Positions 10,085-19,212 of a stretch of 52,382 nt of DNA are shown here, piece by piece. The DNA lies in the NCBI GenBank assembly GCA_029572955.1, contig JAKPQE010000031.1:1-52382 (forward strand). The letters run 5' to 3'. This DNA comes from Pseudomonadota bacterium. Its GTDB lineage: Bacteria > Pseudomonadota > Alphaproteobacteria > Rhizobiales > JAKPQE01. Within the stretch, counting starts at the first letter, position 1. Each line of letters starts with the position of its first letter. Both the position numbers and the translations under genes were made by a program. The notes below the pieces were generated by a model that was not told the origin of the DNA, ran no database searches, and saw only the letters and a list, made by a program, of their open reading frames with translations.

Positions 10085-10791
10085 CCGACACCACCGACCT
10101 TTCCGCCGCGACGGCCGCGACCGGCACGGCGCCGCGCGCCTGGCTCTCCTGGAGCTCGGGCAAGGACGCCGCCTTCGCGCTCGTCGAGGCCCGCCGGCAA
10201 GGCCTTGCCGAGATCGTCGGGGTGCTGACGACGGTCAACGAGGTCGCCGACCGCGTCGCCATGCATGGCGTGCGCCGCGAACTCCTCGAACGCCAGGCCG
10301 AAGCACTCGACCTGCCGATGCTGCAGGTGCCGCTGCCCTATCCCTGCAGCAACGAGATCTACGAGGACCGCATGCGCGCGGCGACCGACCGGCTGCGCGG
10401 CGACGGCATCGCGACGATGGTGTTCGGCGACCTCTTTCTCGAGGACATCCGCGCCTACCGGGAAGACCGGCTCGCCGCCGCCGGCATGCACGGCGTCTTT
10501 CCGCTCTGGCAGCGCGATACTGCAGCCCTTGCCCGCGAGATGATCGCGAGCGGGCTCGTCGCCCATCTCGTCACCATCGATCCGCGGCGCCTCGACCGCA
10601 GCTTCGCCGGCCGGCGCTTCGATGCGGCGCTGCTTGCCGACCTGCCGGGCGACGTCGACCCGTGCGGCGAGAACGGCGAGTTCCATACCGTCGTCTCCGC
10701 AGGACCGATGTTCCGCCACCCGATCGAGGTCGCGGTCGGCGAGATCGTCGAACGGGACGGCTTCGTCTATGCCGACGTCATCCCGCTCTGA
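10081..10791 (+). CDS. DUF71/COG2102 ATP-binding protein (diphthine-ammonia ligase superfamily)
   Basis: A 236-residue PP-loop ATPase of the DUF71 family. The motif WSSGKDAAFAL (about residues 22-32) is the SGGKDS-type PP-loop. The family's central FGDLFLEDIRAYRE and C-terminal CGENGEFHT signatures are present. Eukaryotic and archaeal members amidate diphthine on EF-2, a modification absent from bacteria. Comparative genomics has proposed a B12-salvage role for a bacterial subgroup. The ATG overlaps the stop of the BtuF-like gene, which supports that reading here. The actual reaction is unproven. Confidence 0.85.
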   Translation: MTDTTDLSAATAATGTAPRAWLSWSSGKDAAFALVEARRQGLAEIVGVLTTVNEVADRVAMHGVRRELLERQAEALDLPMLQVPLPYPCSNEIYEDRMRAATDRLRGDGIATMVFGDLFLEDIRAYREDRLAAAGMHGVFPLWQRDTAALAREMIASGLVAHLVTIDPRRLDRSFAGRRFDAALLADLPGDVDPCGENGEFHTVVSAGPMFRHPIEVAVGEIVERDGFVYADVIPL

Positions 10792-10797
10792 GGCCGC

Positions 10798-11577
10798 TCA
10801 GAAGGCGCTCGTATAGAGCCCGCCGTCGACCGGGATGTTCTGGCCGGTGAGATAGCCGGCATGGACCGAGCAGAGAAAGGCGCAGAGCGCGCCGAACTCG
10901 GCCGGCGTGCCGAGGCGTCCGGCCGGGATCGCCTTCAGCTGGTCGGCCTCGACCTCGGTCAGCGTGCGGCCCGAACGCTCGGCGAGCCAGTTCATGCCGG
11001 CGCGCTGGCGGTCGGTGTCGATCTTGCCGGGCAGGAGATTGTTGATCGTCACGTTGCTCGCGGCGACGCCGCGCGCGACGCCGGCAAGGAACGCGGTCAG
11101 CCCCGCGCGGGCGCCGCTCGACAGGTCGAGGCCGGGGATCGGCATCAGCACCGAGAGCGAGGTGACATTGACGATGCGGCCGAAGCGGCGCGCCGCCATG
11201 CCGTCGATCACCGCCTGAATGAGCTCGATCGGCGTCACCATGTTCTGGGCGACGCCGGCCAGCATCGCCTCGCGGTCGAGGGTGCGGAAATCGCGGAACG
11301 GCGGGCCGGCATTGTTGTTGACGAGAATGTCGGGCTCCGGGCAGGCGGCGAGGATCGCGTCCTGGCCGGCCCGCGTCGAAACGTCGGCGGCAACCGGGAT
11401 GACCGTCGCGCCGCTCGCCGCGGCGATCTCGCCGGCGACGCGGGCGACGCGCCCGGCGTCGAGGCCGTTGACGACGACCGTGCAGCCGGCCCCGGCGAGG
11501 GCCTCGGCGCAGCCCCGGCCGATGCCGCGGCTCGATGCACAGACGATGGCCTTGCGGCCGGCGATGCCGAGATCCAT
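10798..11577 (-). CDS. Short-chain dehydrogenase/reductase
   Basis: A 259-residue SDR enzyme. ASSRGIGRG (near residues 14-22) is the nucleotide-binding motif and NNNAGPP matches the NNAG position. The catalytic region is atypical: the usual tyrosine-lysine segment YxxxK reads LSSGARAGLTAFLAG, so the canonical Tyr and Lys appear to be replaced. C-terminal LLPGKIDTDR and YLTGQNIPVDGG are typical SDR features. The start ATG at 11577 follows GGAG. It converges on the DUF71 gene with 6 bases between the stops. It may act in 3-oxoacyl reduction or be a non-canonical SDR. Confidence 0.85.
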   Translation of the reverse strand: MDLGIAGRKAIVCASSRGIGRGCAEALAGAGCTVVVNGLDAGRVARVAGEIAAASGATVIPVAADVSTRAGQDAILAACPEPDILVNNNAGPPFRDFRTLDREAMLAGVAQNMVTPIELIQAVIDGMAARRFGRIVNVTSLSVLMPIPGLDLSSGARAGLTAFLAGVARGVAASNVTINNLLPGKIDTDRQRAGMNWLAERSGRTLTEVEADQLKAIPAGRLGTPAEFGALCAFLCSVHAGYLTGQNIPVDGGLYTSAF

Positions 11578-11757
11578 GGGAAGGCTCCTTCGCTCCTCCG
11601 ATTCCGTTGCCGCCACGTTGCCCGATGCGGGCGGCAAACGGAAGCGCCGGCCGCCGCCGCCGCCTCGCGGCGACCTTGCCCGCCCGCTGCAACCGTGCAA
11701 AACATTGGCGCGAATGGTCGGCGCGCCGCCGGCCCTCGCCCGGACGGCACGGCCCTC

Positions 11758-12348
11758 ATGGACATCATCCTTTCGCTGATCGGCTTTTCCCTTGCGACCT
11801 TCATGACGCCGGGGCCGAACAACATCATGCTGCTCTCATCGGGCGCGCGCTTCGGCTTCGAGCGCACCGTCATGCACATCCTCGGGGTGGCTCTCGGCTT
11901 TGCCGTGATGGCGACCATCGTCGGCCTCGGCCTTGCCCAGGTCTTCGTCACCCATCCCGAGATCCACGACACGGTGAAGTGGGTGGCGGCGGCCTATCTC
12001 GTCTATCTCGCCTGGCGCATTTCCGGCGCCGGCGGCCCGCATGGCGCCGAGGGACGCGGCCGGCCGCTGACCTTCCTCGAGGCGGCGCTGTTCCAGTGGA
12101 TGAACCCGAAGGGCTGGACCATCGCCCTCTCCGTCATCCCGCTCTACATGACCGGCAACGACGACCCGTATTTCCAGATCGCCCGCATCGCCACGGTCTT
12201 CCTCGTCGTCGGCCTGTGCTCGGCGTCGGTGTGGACCGCCTTCGGCAAGGCGATCTCGGGCCTCGTCGCCAAGCCGCGGGCGGCCCGCTTCTTCAACATC
12301 TCGATGGCGGTGCTGCTCGTCGCCTCGATCGTGCCGATCCTGTTCTGA
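11758..12348 (+). CDS. LysE/RhtB-family amino-acid exporter
   Basis: A 196-residue inner-membrane efflux protein with about six hydrophobic segments. The N-terminal FMTPGPNNIMLLSSGARFGFERT is the family signature. A further helix lies near VAAAYLVYLAWRI, followed by the conserved FQWMNPKGWTIALSVIPLYM. Family members export amino acids such as threonine, homoserine, lysine or cysteine; which one is not visible. The threonine dehydratase-type gene starts 23 bases downstream, so the pair may control hydroxy-amino-acid levels. The ATG at 11758 gives the family length. Confidence 0.88.
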   Translation: MDIILSLIGFSLATFMTPGPNNIMLLSSGARFGFERTVMHILGVALGFAVMATIVGLGLAQVFVTHPEIHDTVKWVAAAYLVYLAWRISGAGGPHGAEGRGRPLTFLEAALFQWMNPKGWTIALSVIPLYMTGNDDPYFQIARIATVFLVVGLCSASVWTAFGKAISGLVAKPRAARFFNISMAVLLVASIVPILF

Positions 12349-12371
12349 CCCCGCCCGCCGCCGGAGCACCG

Positions 12372-13361
12372 ATGTTCCCCAACCCCAGAATCCCGACCTT
12401 TTCGGACCTGCGCGCCGCCGAGAAGCGGCTTGCCGGGTTCGCCGTGCGCACGCCGCTCGTTTCCTCGCCGGTGCTCGACGACCGTGTCGGCGGCCGGGTG
12501 CTGCTGAAGCCGGAGATCCTGCAGCGCACCGGCTCCTTCAAGTTCCGCGGCGCCTACAACCGCATCGCCATGATCCCGGCGGAGGAGCGCGCCGCCGGCG
12601 TCGTCGCCTGCTCGTCCGGCAACCACGCGCAGGGCGTCGCCGAGGCGGCGCGCCTCTTCGGCATCCCGGCGGCGATCGTCATGCCGTCCGACTCGCCGAA
12701 GATGAAGCGCGAGCGCACCGCGGCGGCCGGCGCCGAAATCGTCGAATACGACCGCATGACCGGCAGCCGCGAGGCGATCGCCACGCAGCTCGCCCATGCG
12801 CGCGGCGCGACCTTCGTCGCCCCCTACGACGACCCCGGCGTGATCGCCGGCCAGGGCACGGTCGGCCTCGAGATCGCCGAGCAGGCAACCGCGATCAGCG
12901 CCCTGCCCGATCTGGCGCTGGCGCCGGCGAGCGGCGGCGGCCTCATCGCCGGCATCGCGCTGGCCCTCGGCACGCTGATGCCGAAGGTCGAGATCCGCTC
13001 TGTCGAGCCGGAAGGCTTCGACGACCACGCCCGCTCGCTGGCCGCCGGCAAGCGCCTCACCAACGAGCTGCTCTGGGGCTCGGTCTGCGACGCGCTGATG
13101 GCGCCGATGCCGGGCGAGATCACCTTCGCCGTCAACGCCTCGCGGCTCGGCCCCGGCCTTGCCGTCAGCGATGCCGAGGTGCTCGCGGCGGTCGCCTTCG
13201 CCTATCGCGAGCTGAAGCTCGTCGTCGAGCCGGGCGGCGCCGTGGCGCTCGCCGCGTTGCTGTCCGGCAAGGCCGATGTGCGGGGCAAGACCGTCGTCGC
13301 CGTCCTCTCGGGCGGCAACATGGACGGCGACACGCTCGCCCGCGCCCTCGCCGAGGGCTGA
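12372..13361 (+). CDS. Threonine/serine dehydratase (PLP fold type II)
   Basis: A 329-residue PLP enzyme of the threonine ammonia-lyase/serine racemase group. The PLP lysine is K57 in TGSFKFRGAYN. SSGNHAQGVAEAA binds the substrate carboxylate and the glycine-rich ASGGGLIAGIALA binds the PLP phosphate. There is no C-terminal ACT regulatory domain, so it is the short catabolic or racemase-like form, not IlvA. It lies 23 bases after the LysE-type exporter on the same strand. Substrate choice (L-Thr, L-Ser or D/L-Ser) is not certain. Confidence 0.88.
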   Translation: MFPNPRIPTFSDLRAAEKRLAGFAVRTPLVSSPVLDDRVGGRVLLKPEILQRTGSFKFRGAYNRIAMIPAEERAAGVVACSSGNHAQGVAEAARLFGIPAAIVMPSDSPKMKRERTAAAGAEIVEYDRMTGSREAIATQLAHARGATFVAPYDDPGVIAGQGTVGLEIAEQATAISALPDLALAPASGGGLIAGIALALGTLMPKVEIRSVEPEGFDDHARSLAAGKRLTNELLWGSVCDALMAPMPGEITFAVNASRLGPGLAVSDAEVLAAVAFAYRELKLVVEPGGAVALAALLSGKADVRGKTVVAVLSGGNMDGDTLARALAEG

Positions 13362-13374
13362 GCGCGCATCGGAA

Positions 13375-13425
13375 ATGACATTGCCGCCCATTTCGACTAT
13401 ATTGGTCAAAATGGTCATTTTGATC
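13375..13425 (+). promoter_or_regulatory. Promoter and operator of the toxin-antitoxin pair
   Basis: A -35-like ATGACA (13375-13380) and a -10-like TATATT (13398-13403) are separated by 17 bases. Directly after the -10 lies an imperfect palindrome, GGTCAAAATGG-TCATTTTGATC (13404-13425), matching its reverse complement at 18 of 22 positions. It ends 17 bases before the antitoxin start. Placement over the likely transcription start suggests autorepression by the antitoxin or the complex. The motifs are seen; the function is inferred. Confidence 0.6.
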
Positions 13426-13442
13426 GCTGGCAGGTCGATCCC

Positions 13443-13679
13443 ATGAAGAAGATGAGCGCAGCCGAGGCCAAGACGCGCTTCGGCGAATTTCTCGATATGG
13501 CGCAGCGCGAGCCCGTCCTCGTGACGAAGAAGAACCGTCCCGTCGGCGTGATGTTCTCGATCCGCGACATCATGGACACGATGTGGGCAGAAGAGGCCCG
13601 CAAGGCGATGGACGAAGGGTTCGTCGGAAAGGACGAAAGCGCAAAGCTGATTGCCGCCCTGCTCGATGCTCGAGATTGA
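13443..13679 (+). CDS. Phd/YefM-family antitoxin
   Basis: A 78-residue protein of the Phd/YefM DNA-binding antitoxin family. The N-terminal SAAEAKTRFGEFLDMAQREPVLVTKKNRPVGVM region carries the typical dimer/DNA-binding fold, with the KNRPVGVM strand. The C-terminal part is helical and charged and would wrap the toxin. Its 3' end overlaps the next gene by 14 bases, a usual arrangement for a type II module. The upstream palindrome is a likely operator. Confidence 0.87.
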   Translation: MKKMSAAEAKTRFGEFLDMAQREPVLVTKKNRPVGVMFSIRDIMDTMWAEEARKAMDEGFVGKDESAKLIAALLDARD

Positions 13680-13941
13680 TCTTTCCAAAAAGGCGGCCGA
13701 CTTTCTCGGCAAGCTCCCGCCGAAACACGCAAGGCAGATCGCCGAACGCCTGCAGGCGCTGCGCGAAGACCCCGACGGCGTTCCGAGTTCGGAACTCAAG
13801 GGTTACGCGCCGCTGCGCCGGGCCAGAGCCGGTGAATACCGCATCACCTTCTTCGTCGAGGACGGCGTGCTGCGTGTGCCGCTTGTCGGAAAACGCAATG
13901 ACGACGAGATCTATCGGCTCATCGAACGTTTCATGAGATAG
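13666..13941 (+). CDS. RelE/ParE-superfamily toxin
   Basis: A 91-residue basic protein of the RelE/ParE fold. Features are DFLGKLPPKHARQIAERLQAL, the LKGYAPLRRARAGEYRITFFVEDG core (GYRI-type strand) and the C-terminal GKRNDDEIYRLIERF. RelE members cut mRNA on the ribosome and ParE members poison gyrase; the sequence does not settle which. ATG at 13666 was chosen over TTG at 13651 because it gives MLEIDLSKKAADFL, the usual start. The gene is coupled to the antitoxin. Confidence 0.87.
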   Translation: MLEIDLSKKAADFLGKLPPKHARQIAERLQALREDPDGVPSSELKGYAPLRRARAGEYRITFFVEDGVLRVPLVGKRNDDEIYRLIERFMR

Positions 13942-13943
13942 GC

Positions 13944-13960
13944 GCCCGCGCTCGGGCTTT
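13944..13960 (+). terminator. Weak terminator-like hairpin after the toxin gene
   Basis: A 5-bp stem GCCCG/CGGGC with a 4-base loop is followed by three T residues, immediately after the toxin stop. The stem and T-run are both short, so termination may be partial. Confidence 0.35.
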
Positions 13961-14043
13961 CCGACCTATTTCGCCTTGGACCGGCGCCCTCGATTTGCTA
14001 AGCCCTTCAGCGGCCGACGGGGCGGCGCGGAAAGGCAAGCGAC

Positions 14044-14622
14044 ATGACCGTACTGATCATCGGACTGATCCTCTTTCTCGGCGTCCACATGGTGCCGGCA
14101 TTCCCGGATCTGCGCCGCGCGCTCCACGACCGGCTCGGCGAGGGCGCCTACAAGGGCCTCTTCTCGCTCGCCTCGCTCGTCGGGCTCGCCGTCCTCATCT
14201 GGGGCTATGGCCTGGCACGTGCCGCGGGGCCGGCGATCCTCTGGGAGCCGCCGGCGTTCCTGCGCCATATCGAGCATCTCCTGATGCTGATCGCCTTCAT
14301 CGTGCTCACCGCCGCCTATGTGCCGGGGCGGATCAAGGCGAAGCTGCGCCATCCGATGCTCGTCGCGGTCAAGACCTGGGCCTTCGCCCACCTTCTCGTC
14401 AACGGCGACGCGGCCTCGATCCTGCTCTTCGGGGCGTTTCTCGCCTGGGCGGTGTTCGACCGCATCTCGGTTGCCCGGCGAGAACGGGCCGGCCTCCTGC
14501 CGGCGCAGCTGCCGGTCGGGCCGGTGAAGAACGACATCATCGCCGTCGCCGTCGGCACGCTCGTCTTCCTCGCCTTCTTCTTCAAGCTGCACATCTGGCT
14601 GATCGGCGTTCCCGTCTACTGA
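14044..14622 (+). CDS. NnrU family membrane protein
   Basis: A 192-residue integral membrane protein of the NnrU family, found beside nitric-oxide and denitrification genes in some rhizobia and related to isoprenoid/carotenoid-modifying membrane proteins. Its biochemical role is unclear. Five or six hydrophobic segments are visible, beginning with [20 protein letters not shown]. The family motifs [13 protein letters not shown] and [13 protein letters not shown] are present. No other denitrification gene is seen nearby. panB starts 25 bases after its stop, so the two may be co-transcribed. Confidence 0.85.
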   Translation: MTVLIIGLILFLGVHMVPAFPDLRRALHDRLGEGAYKGLFSLASLVGLAVLIWGYGLARAAGPAILWEPPAFLRHIEHLLMLIAFIVLTAAYVPGRIKAKLRHPMLVAVKTWAFAHLLVNGDAASILLFGAFLAWAVFDRISVARRERAGLLPAQLPVGPVKNDIIAVAVGTLVFLAFFFKLHIWLIGVPVY

Positions 14623-14647
14623 GCGGCCGGAAAGGAGCGTTTCCCCC

Positions 14648-15469
14648 GTGTCCATCCAATCCGACATCAAGCGCAAGACGGCGGTCGACATCCGCGCCAT
14701 GAAGGGCGGCAATCCGATCGTCTCGCTGACCGCCTACCACGCCCACACCGCCCGGATCATCGACGAGTTCGTCGACTTCATGCTGGTCGGCGACTCGCTC
14801 GGCATGGTCATGCACGGCCTCGAGACGACCGTGCCGGTGACCCTCGACATGATGATCCTGCAGGGCCACGCGGTGATGCGCGGTTCGAAGAAGGCGCTCG
14901 TCGTCGTCGACATGCCGTTCGGCTCCTACGAGGCGAGCCGCGAGGACGCGTTCCGCTCGGGCGCCCGGGTGATGAAGGAGACCGGCTGCGGCGCCATCAA
15001 GATGGAAGGCGGCGTGCGCATGGCCGACACCGTGCGCTTTCTCGTCGAACGCGGCATCCCGGTGATGGGCCATGTCGGCCTCACGCCGCAGGCGATCAAC
15101 ACCATGGGCGGCTTCCGCGTGCAGGGCCGCGAGGAAGCGCAGTGGGCGGCGATCGAGGAGGACGCCATGGCGATCGCCGAGGCCGGCGCCTTCGCCATGG
15201 TGCTCGAGGGCATGGCCGAGCCGCTCGCGGCAAAGATCACCGAGCAGGTGCCGGTGCCGACGATCGGCATCGGCGCCTCGCCGGCCTGCGACGGCCAGAT
15301 CCTCGTGCTCGAGGACATGCTCGGCCTGTCGCCGTGGGTGCCGAAGTTCGTCAAGCGCTTCGGCTCGCTCGGCGGGATGATCCAGGGTGCCGTCGAGGAC
15401 TACGCCCGCGAGGTGCGCCAGCGCAGCTTCCCGGCGCCGGAACATACCTACGGCATGAAAAAGAAATAG
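14648..15469 (+). CDS. panB: 3-methyl-2-oxobutanoate hydroxymethyltransferase
   Basis: This enzyme adds a hydroxymethyl group from methylene-tetrahydrofolate to alpha-ketoisovalerate, giving ketopantoate, the first step of pantothenate and coenzyme A synthesis. The protein has 273 residues. It starts at GTG 14648 with GGAAAGGAG about 10 bases upstream. Conserved segments include [39 protein letters not shown] and [22 protein letters not shown]. The decamer fold and magnesium ligands (Asp in GDS and VDMP) are as expected. panC is not in the window. Confidence 0.97.
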   Translation: MSIQSDIKRKTAVDIRAMKGGNPIVSLTAYHAHTARIIDEFVDFMLVGDSLGMVMHGLETTVPVTLDMMILQGHAVMRGSKKALVVVDMPFGSYEASREDAFRSGARVMKETGCGAIKMEGGVRMADTVRFLVERGIPVMGHVGLTPQAINTMGGFRVQGREEAQWAAIEEDAMAIAEAGAFAMVLEGMAEPLAAKITEQVPVPTIGIGASPACDGQILVLEDMLGLSPWVPKFVKRFGSLGGMIQGAVEDYAREVRQRSFPAPEHTYGMKKK

Positions 15470-15660
15470 CCGGCCGGCCTCAAATTGGCCACGGATCGGC
15501 GCAACAGGAAACGTGGAGCGGTTCGCAGTTCGTTAACCACAGGCTCAAACCGGGCATTAACGTTGTTTGCCTATGCCCGGGAATGGCGGTATTTTTTGCA
15601 GGATGCCGCCCGGGCCGGGCTTGACGTATCGCGTAGCCGAGCCGCGAGGGGCGAGGGTTT

Positions 15661-16341
15661 ATGTCCGACATATTTCACGAGGTCGACGAAGATCTGCGGC
15701 GCGATCGCGCCAAGGCGCTGTGGGACAAGTACGGCATCTACGTGCTCGGACTTGCCGTGGCGATCGTCGTCGTGACGGCCGGCGTGCGCGGCTGGCAGTA
15801 CTGGCAGGAAACCCGGGCCCAGGCGAGCGGCGACCGCTATCTCGCCGCCCTGCAGCTCATCGACGAAGCGCGCTACGAGGATGCCGGCGCGGCCTTCGCG
15901 GCGCTCGCCGCCGACGGCAGCGGCGACTATCCGACGCTCGCCAAGTTCGGCGTCGCCGACGCCAAGCTCGATGCCGGCGACTTCGACGGCGCGGCCAAGG
16001 AATTCGACGCGATCGCGACGGGCGGCACCAAGGACGCCCTGCTCGCCGACATCGCGCTCTTGCGCGCGGCGATGATCCTCGTCGACCACGGCGACCGCAA
16101 GGACGTCGAGTCGCGGCTCGTGCCGCTCGCCGACGGCCAGGGCGCGGTGCGCTTCTCGGCGCGCGAGACACTCGGCCTCGCCGCCTGGAAGGCCGGCGAC
16201 TTCGCCGCGGCACAGAAACACTATTCGCAACTTTTGGGAGATCCGGCCGCGCCGGAAGTGCTGCGCCAGCGGGCGGATCTCGCCCTGGCGGTCATCACTT
16301 CGCAGGGCGGCCCGACCACGACGCGTCGCGACGACGACTGA
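15661..16341 (+). CDS. YfgM-like TPR membrane protein
   Basis: A 226-residue protein with a short cytoplasmic N-terminus, one membrane helix (about residues 24-44) and a periplasmic part made of tetratricopeptide-like helices. Repeats such as YEDAGAAFAALA, DFDGAAKEFDAIA and DFAAAQKHYSQLL are visible. It is in the position of yfgM in enterobacteria (yfgM-bamB-der), where the protein contacts the Sec translocon and periplasmic chaperones. It probably assists periplasmic or outer-membrane protein traffic. bamB starts 32 bases downstream. Confidence 0.85.
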   Translation: MSDIFHEVDEDLRRDRAKALWDKYGIYVLGLAVAIVVVTAGVRGWQYWQETRAQASGDRYLAALQLIDEARYEDAGAAFAALAADGSGDYPTLAKFGVADAKLDAGDFDGAAKEFDAIATGGTKDALLADIALLRAAMILVDHGDRKDVESRLVPLADGQGAVRFSARETLGLAAWKAGDFAAAQKHYSQLLGDPAAPEVLRQRADLALAVITSQGGPTTTRRDDD

Positions 16342-16373
16342 GATCGCGCCAAGCGTATTCGAGGAGAACATCC

Positions 16374-17729
16374 GTGAGTGCCATCGTTCGGGGGACCAAG
16401 GTCCGCAAGATGTTCGCCATGGCCGGCATCGCCGTCCTTCTGGCGTCGACCGCCGGCTGTTCGTCGGTCGGCGATGCCGTCGGCTCGTTCAATCCCTTCC
16501 GCGAGAAGGAGAAGATCCTGCCGGGCGAGCGCAAGCCGATCCTCGCCTCGACCGATCCGGTCATCGACCCCGCCGCCGGCGCCAAGACCGTGTCGGTGCC
16601 GGGCGCCAGCGCCTTCGGCGAGTGGTCGCAGCCGGGCGGCAACGCCCTCAACGATCCGGGCCACGTCTCGCTGTCCGACGGCGCCAACTGGCGCACCAGC
16701 GCCGGCGAGGCGGGTGGCGGGCGCAATCTCGCGGTCACCGCCGCGCCGCTCGTCTATGGCGGCCGGGCCTTCGTCTACGATCCGAACGGCAACGTCACCT
16801 CGATGTCGCTCGGCAATGGCGGCCGCATCTGGCGCACCTCGCTGAAGCCCGAGGGCGAACGCTCGGCGGTGCCGGGCGGCGGCATCGCGGCGGCCGACGG
16901 GCGCATCTTCGCGGCGACCGGCTATCGCCAGGTGGTGGCGCTCGACGCCGGCAGCGGCGCGCAGGCCTGGGCCAAGGAGCTCGACGATCCGGCGCGCGGC
17001 GCCCCGACCGTCGCCAACGGCAAGGTCTACGTGGTCACCGCCAACCAGGTGCTCTACGCGCTTTCGGCCGCCGACGGCACCGAGCTCTGGTCCTATCGCG
17101 GCATTCCGGAAACGGCCGGCCTCCTTTCCAACGCCAGCCCGGCGGTGGCGGGCAACCTCGTCGTCGTTCCCTATTCCTCGGGCGAGATCGTCGCCTTCGA
17201 CGCCGGCAGCGGCAAGCTGAAGTGGCTCGACACCGTGGTGCGCGGCTCGCGCACCAGCGCCGTCGCCGCCCTCAACGACGTCGCCGCCCGCCCGGTCGTC
17301 CATGACGGCATCGTCTATGCCACCGGCATTTCCGGCCGCATGGTCGCGGTGAAGCTGGCCAATGGCGAGCGCATCTGGGAGACCAATGTCGGCAGCGCCT
17401 CGACCCCGGTCGTTGCCGGCGAGGCGATCTTCGTCGTCGACATGAGCGAGCGCGTGCTCGCCCTCTCGCGCCGCAACGGCGAGCTGATGTGGGCGACGCA
17501 GCTGCCGGCCGGCGAGAAGAAGAAGCGCGAGCGCTGGTCCGGTCCGAGCCTTGCCGGCGGGTCGCTGTGGGTCGCCTCGAGCAAGGGCAACCTCTATGCG
17601 CTCAACCCGGCGACCGGCCAGATCACCGGCACCCGGGCGATGAGCGCGCCGGTCTATACGAGCCCGATCGCGGCCTCCGGCTCGCTGTTCGTCCTGTCGG
17701 GCAACGGCACGCTGACCGCCACGAACTGA
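16374..17729 (+). CDS. bamB: Outer-membrane assembly lipoprotein BamB
   Basis: A 451-residue lipoprotein of the BAM complex, which inserts beta-barrel proteins in the outer membrane. The start is GTG 16374, with GAGGAG at 16361-16366. The signal sequence contains a lipobox LLASTAGC, with the lipidated Cys at residue 29. An eight-bladed PQQ-like beta propeller follows, with repeated W-containing strands such as [35 protein letters not shown] and GELMWATQL. The region after the Cys (residues 30-65) is a flexible linker. A second frame begins at an ATG 4 bases later and is a shadow. Confidence 0.92.
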   Translation: MSAIVRGTKVRKMFAMAGIAVLLASTAGCSSVGDAVGSFNPFREKEKILPGERKPILASTDPVIDPAAGAKTVSVPGASAFGEWSQPGGNALNDPGHVSLSDGANWRTSAGEAGGGRNLAVTAAPLVYGGRAFVYDPNGNVTSMSLGNGGRIWRTSLKPEGERSAVPGGGIAAADGRIFAATGYRQVVALDAGSGAQAWAKELDDPARGAPTVANGKVYVVTANQVLYALSAADGTELWSYRGIPETAGLLSNASPAVAGNLVVVPYSSGEIVAFDAGSGKLKWLDTVVRGSRTSAVAALNDVAARPVVHDGIVYATGISGRMVAVKLANGERIWETNVGSASTPVVAGEAIFVVDMSERVLALSRRNGELMWATQLPAGEKKKRERWSGPSLAGGSLWVASSKGNLYALNPATGQITGTRAMSAPVYTSPIAASGSLFVLSGNGTLTATN

Positions 17730-17740
17730 CGCCCTCGGGA

Positions 17741-17775
17741 GCCGCCGCGCCGGGTCCGGCGTTCGGCGGCTTTCG
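17741..17775 (+). terminator. Likely terminator after bamB
   Basis: A long GC stem (GCCGCCG-CGCCGG / CCGGCG-tt-CGGCGGC, 17741-17770), interrupted by a 2-base bulge, is followed by TTT and a T-rich stretch. It sits 11 bases after the bamB stop and before der. The T-run is broken, so efficiency is uncertain. Confidence 0.55.
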
Positions 17776-17853
17776 ATTCTTGCTTTCTCACGCTTTTCGC
17801 GGAAGATCGGTTCCGACCTTTACCGAAAACGCTCCAGACGGAACCGTCGTTCG

Positions 17854-19212
17854 ATGAGCTACACCGTCGCCATCGTGGGGCGGCCGAATGTCGGCAAATC
17901 CACGCTTTTCAACCGTCTCGTCGGCAAGCGCCTGGCGCTCGTCGACGACACGCCGGGCGTGACGCGCGACCGGCGCGAGGGCGAGGCGCGCCTCGGCCCC
18001 CTCACCTTCCGCATCATCGACACCGCCGGCCTCGAGGAAGCCGAGGCCGAGAGCCTCACCGGGCGCATGCGCGCCCAGACCGAGGCGGCGATCGCCGATG
18101 CCGACCTGACGCTGTTCCTCATCGATGCGCGCGCCGGGGTGACCCCGGTCGACGCGCATTTCGCCGACCTCATCCGCCGCTCCGACAAGCGCGTGCTGCT
18201 CGTCGCCAACAAGGCCGAGGGGCGGCCCGGCGAGGCCGGCTATTACGACGCCTTCTCGCTCGGCTTCGGCGAGCCGATCCCGATCTCGGCCGAGCACGGC
18301 GAGGGCCTTGCCGATCTCGCCATCGCCATCGAACAGGACATGCTGGAGGCCGGCATCGCCGACGACGACGAGGACGAGGCGGAGGACCGCGATCGCCCGG
18401 TGTCGATCGCCATCGTCGGGCGGCCGAACGCCGGCAAGTCGACGCTCGTCAACCGGCTGATCGGCGAGGAGCGGCTGCTGACCGGTCCGGAGGCCGGCAT
18501 CACCCGCGACTCGATCACCATCGAATGGGAATGGCGCGGCCGCCGGGTGCGCCTCGTCGACACCGCCGGCATGCGCAAGAAGGCGCGCGTCCAGGAAAAG
18601 CTCGAAAAGCTCTCGGTCGCCGATGCGCTGCGGGCAATCCGCTTCGCCGAGGTCGTCGTCCTCACCCTCGATGCCTCGATCCCGTTCGAGAAGCAGGACC
18701 TGCAGATCGCCGACCTCGTCGAGAAGGAAGGCCGGGCGATCGTCGTCGCGCTCGACAAGTGGGACGTCATCGAGGACCGCGGCGAGACGCTGAAGACGTT
18801 GCGCGAGGAGGCCGAGCGGCTGCTGCCGCAGCTTCGCGGCCTCACCATCGTGCCGGTCTCGGGCCTCACCGGCGAGGGCCTCGACAAGCTGATGGCGGCG
18901 ATCTTCTCGACCCACGACGTCTGGAACCGCCGCATCCCGACCGCCAAGCTCAATCGCTGGCTGGAAGGCGTGATCGAGCATCACCCGCCGCCGGCGGTCT
19001 CCGGGCGCCGGCTGAAGATCCGCTACATGACGCAGGCGAAATCGCGCCCGCCGACCTTCGTCGTCTTCTGCTCGCGGCCGGACGCCCTGCCCGACGCCTA
19101 CCGGCGCTATCTCGTCAACGGCCTGCGCGACACCTTCAAGCTGCCCGGCGTGCCGCTGCGGCTGATGCTGCGCGGCGGCGAGAACCCCTATGTGAAGAAG
19201 GACGGCCGCTGA
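17854..19212 (+). CDS. der: Ribosome biogenesis GTPase Der (EngA)
   Basis: A 452-residue GTPase with two tandem G domains that helps 50S subunit maturation. The first P-loop is GRPNVGKST (near residue 9) and the second GRPNAGKST (near residue 190). Both G3 motifs DTAGL and DTAGM and NKAEG/DKWD-type G4 motifs are present. The two domains are joined by an acidic linker ([13 protein letters not shown]). A KH-like domain forms the C-terminus. cysQ begins by a TGATG overlap at the stop. All motifs are intact. Confidence 0.97.
   Translation: MSYTVAIVGRPNVGKSTLFNRLVGKRLALVDDTPGVTRDRREGEARLGPLTFRIIDTAGLEEAEAESLTGRMRAQTEAAIADADLTLFLIDARAGVTPVDAHFADLIRRSDKRVLLVANKAEGRPGEAGYYDAFSLGFGEPIPISAEHGEGLADLAIAIEQDMLEAGIADDDEDEAEDRDRPVSIAIVGRPNAGKSTLVNRLIGEERLLTGPEAGITRDSITIEWEWRGRRVRLVDTAGMRKKARVQEKLEKLSVADALRAIRFAEVVVLTLDASIPFEKQDLQIADLVEKEGRAIVVALDKWDVIEDRGETLKTLREEAERLLPQLRGLTIVPVSGLTGEGLDKLMAAIFSTHDVWNRRIPTAKLNRWLEGVIEHHPPPAVSGRRLKIRYMTQAKSRPPTFVVFCSRPDALPDAYRRYLVNGLRDTFKLPGVPLRLMLRGGENPYVKKDGR

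Noticed and set aside
12144-13799. Minus-strand ORF spanning LysE, the dehydratase and the toxin-antitoxin pair
   Set aside because: It crosses several real genes and has no motif; high GC removes stop codons.
15550-15597. Hairpin CCGGGCAT/ATGCCCGG after panB as a terminator
   Set aside because: The loop is long and the T-run is 11 bases away from the stem.
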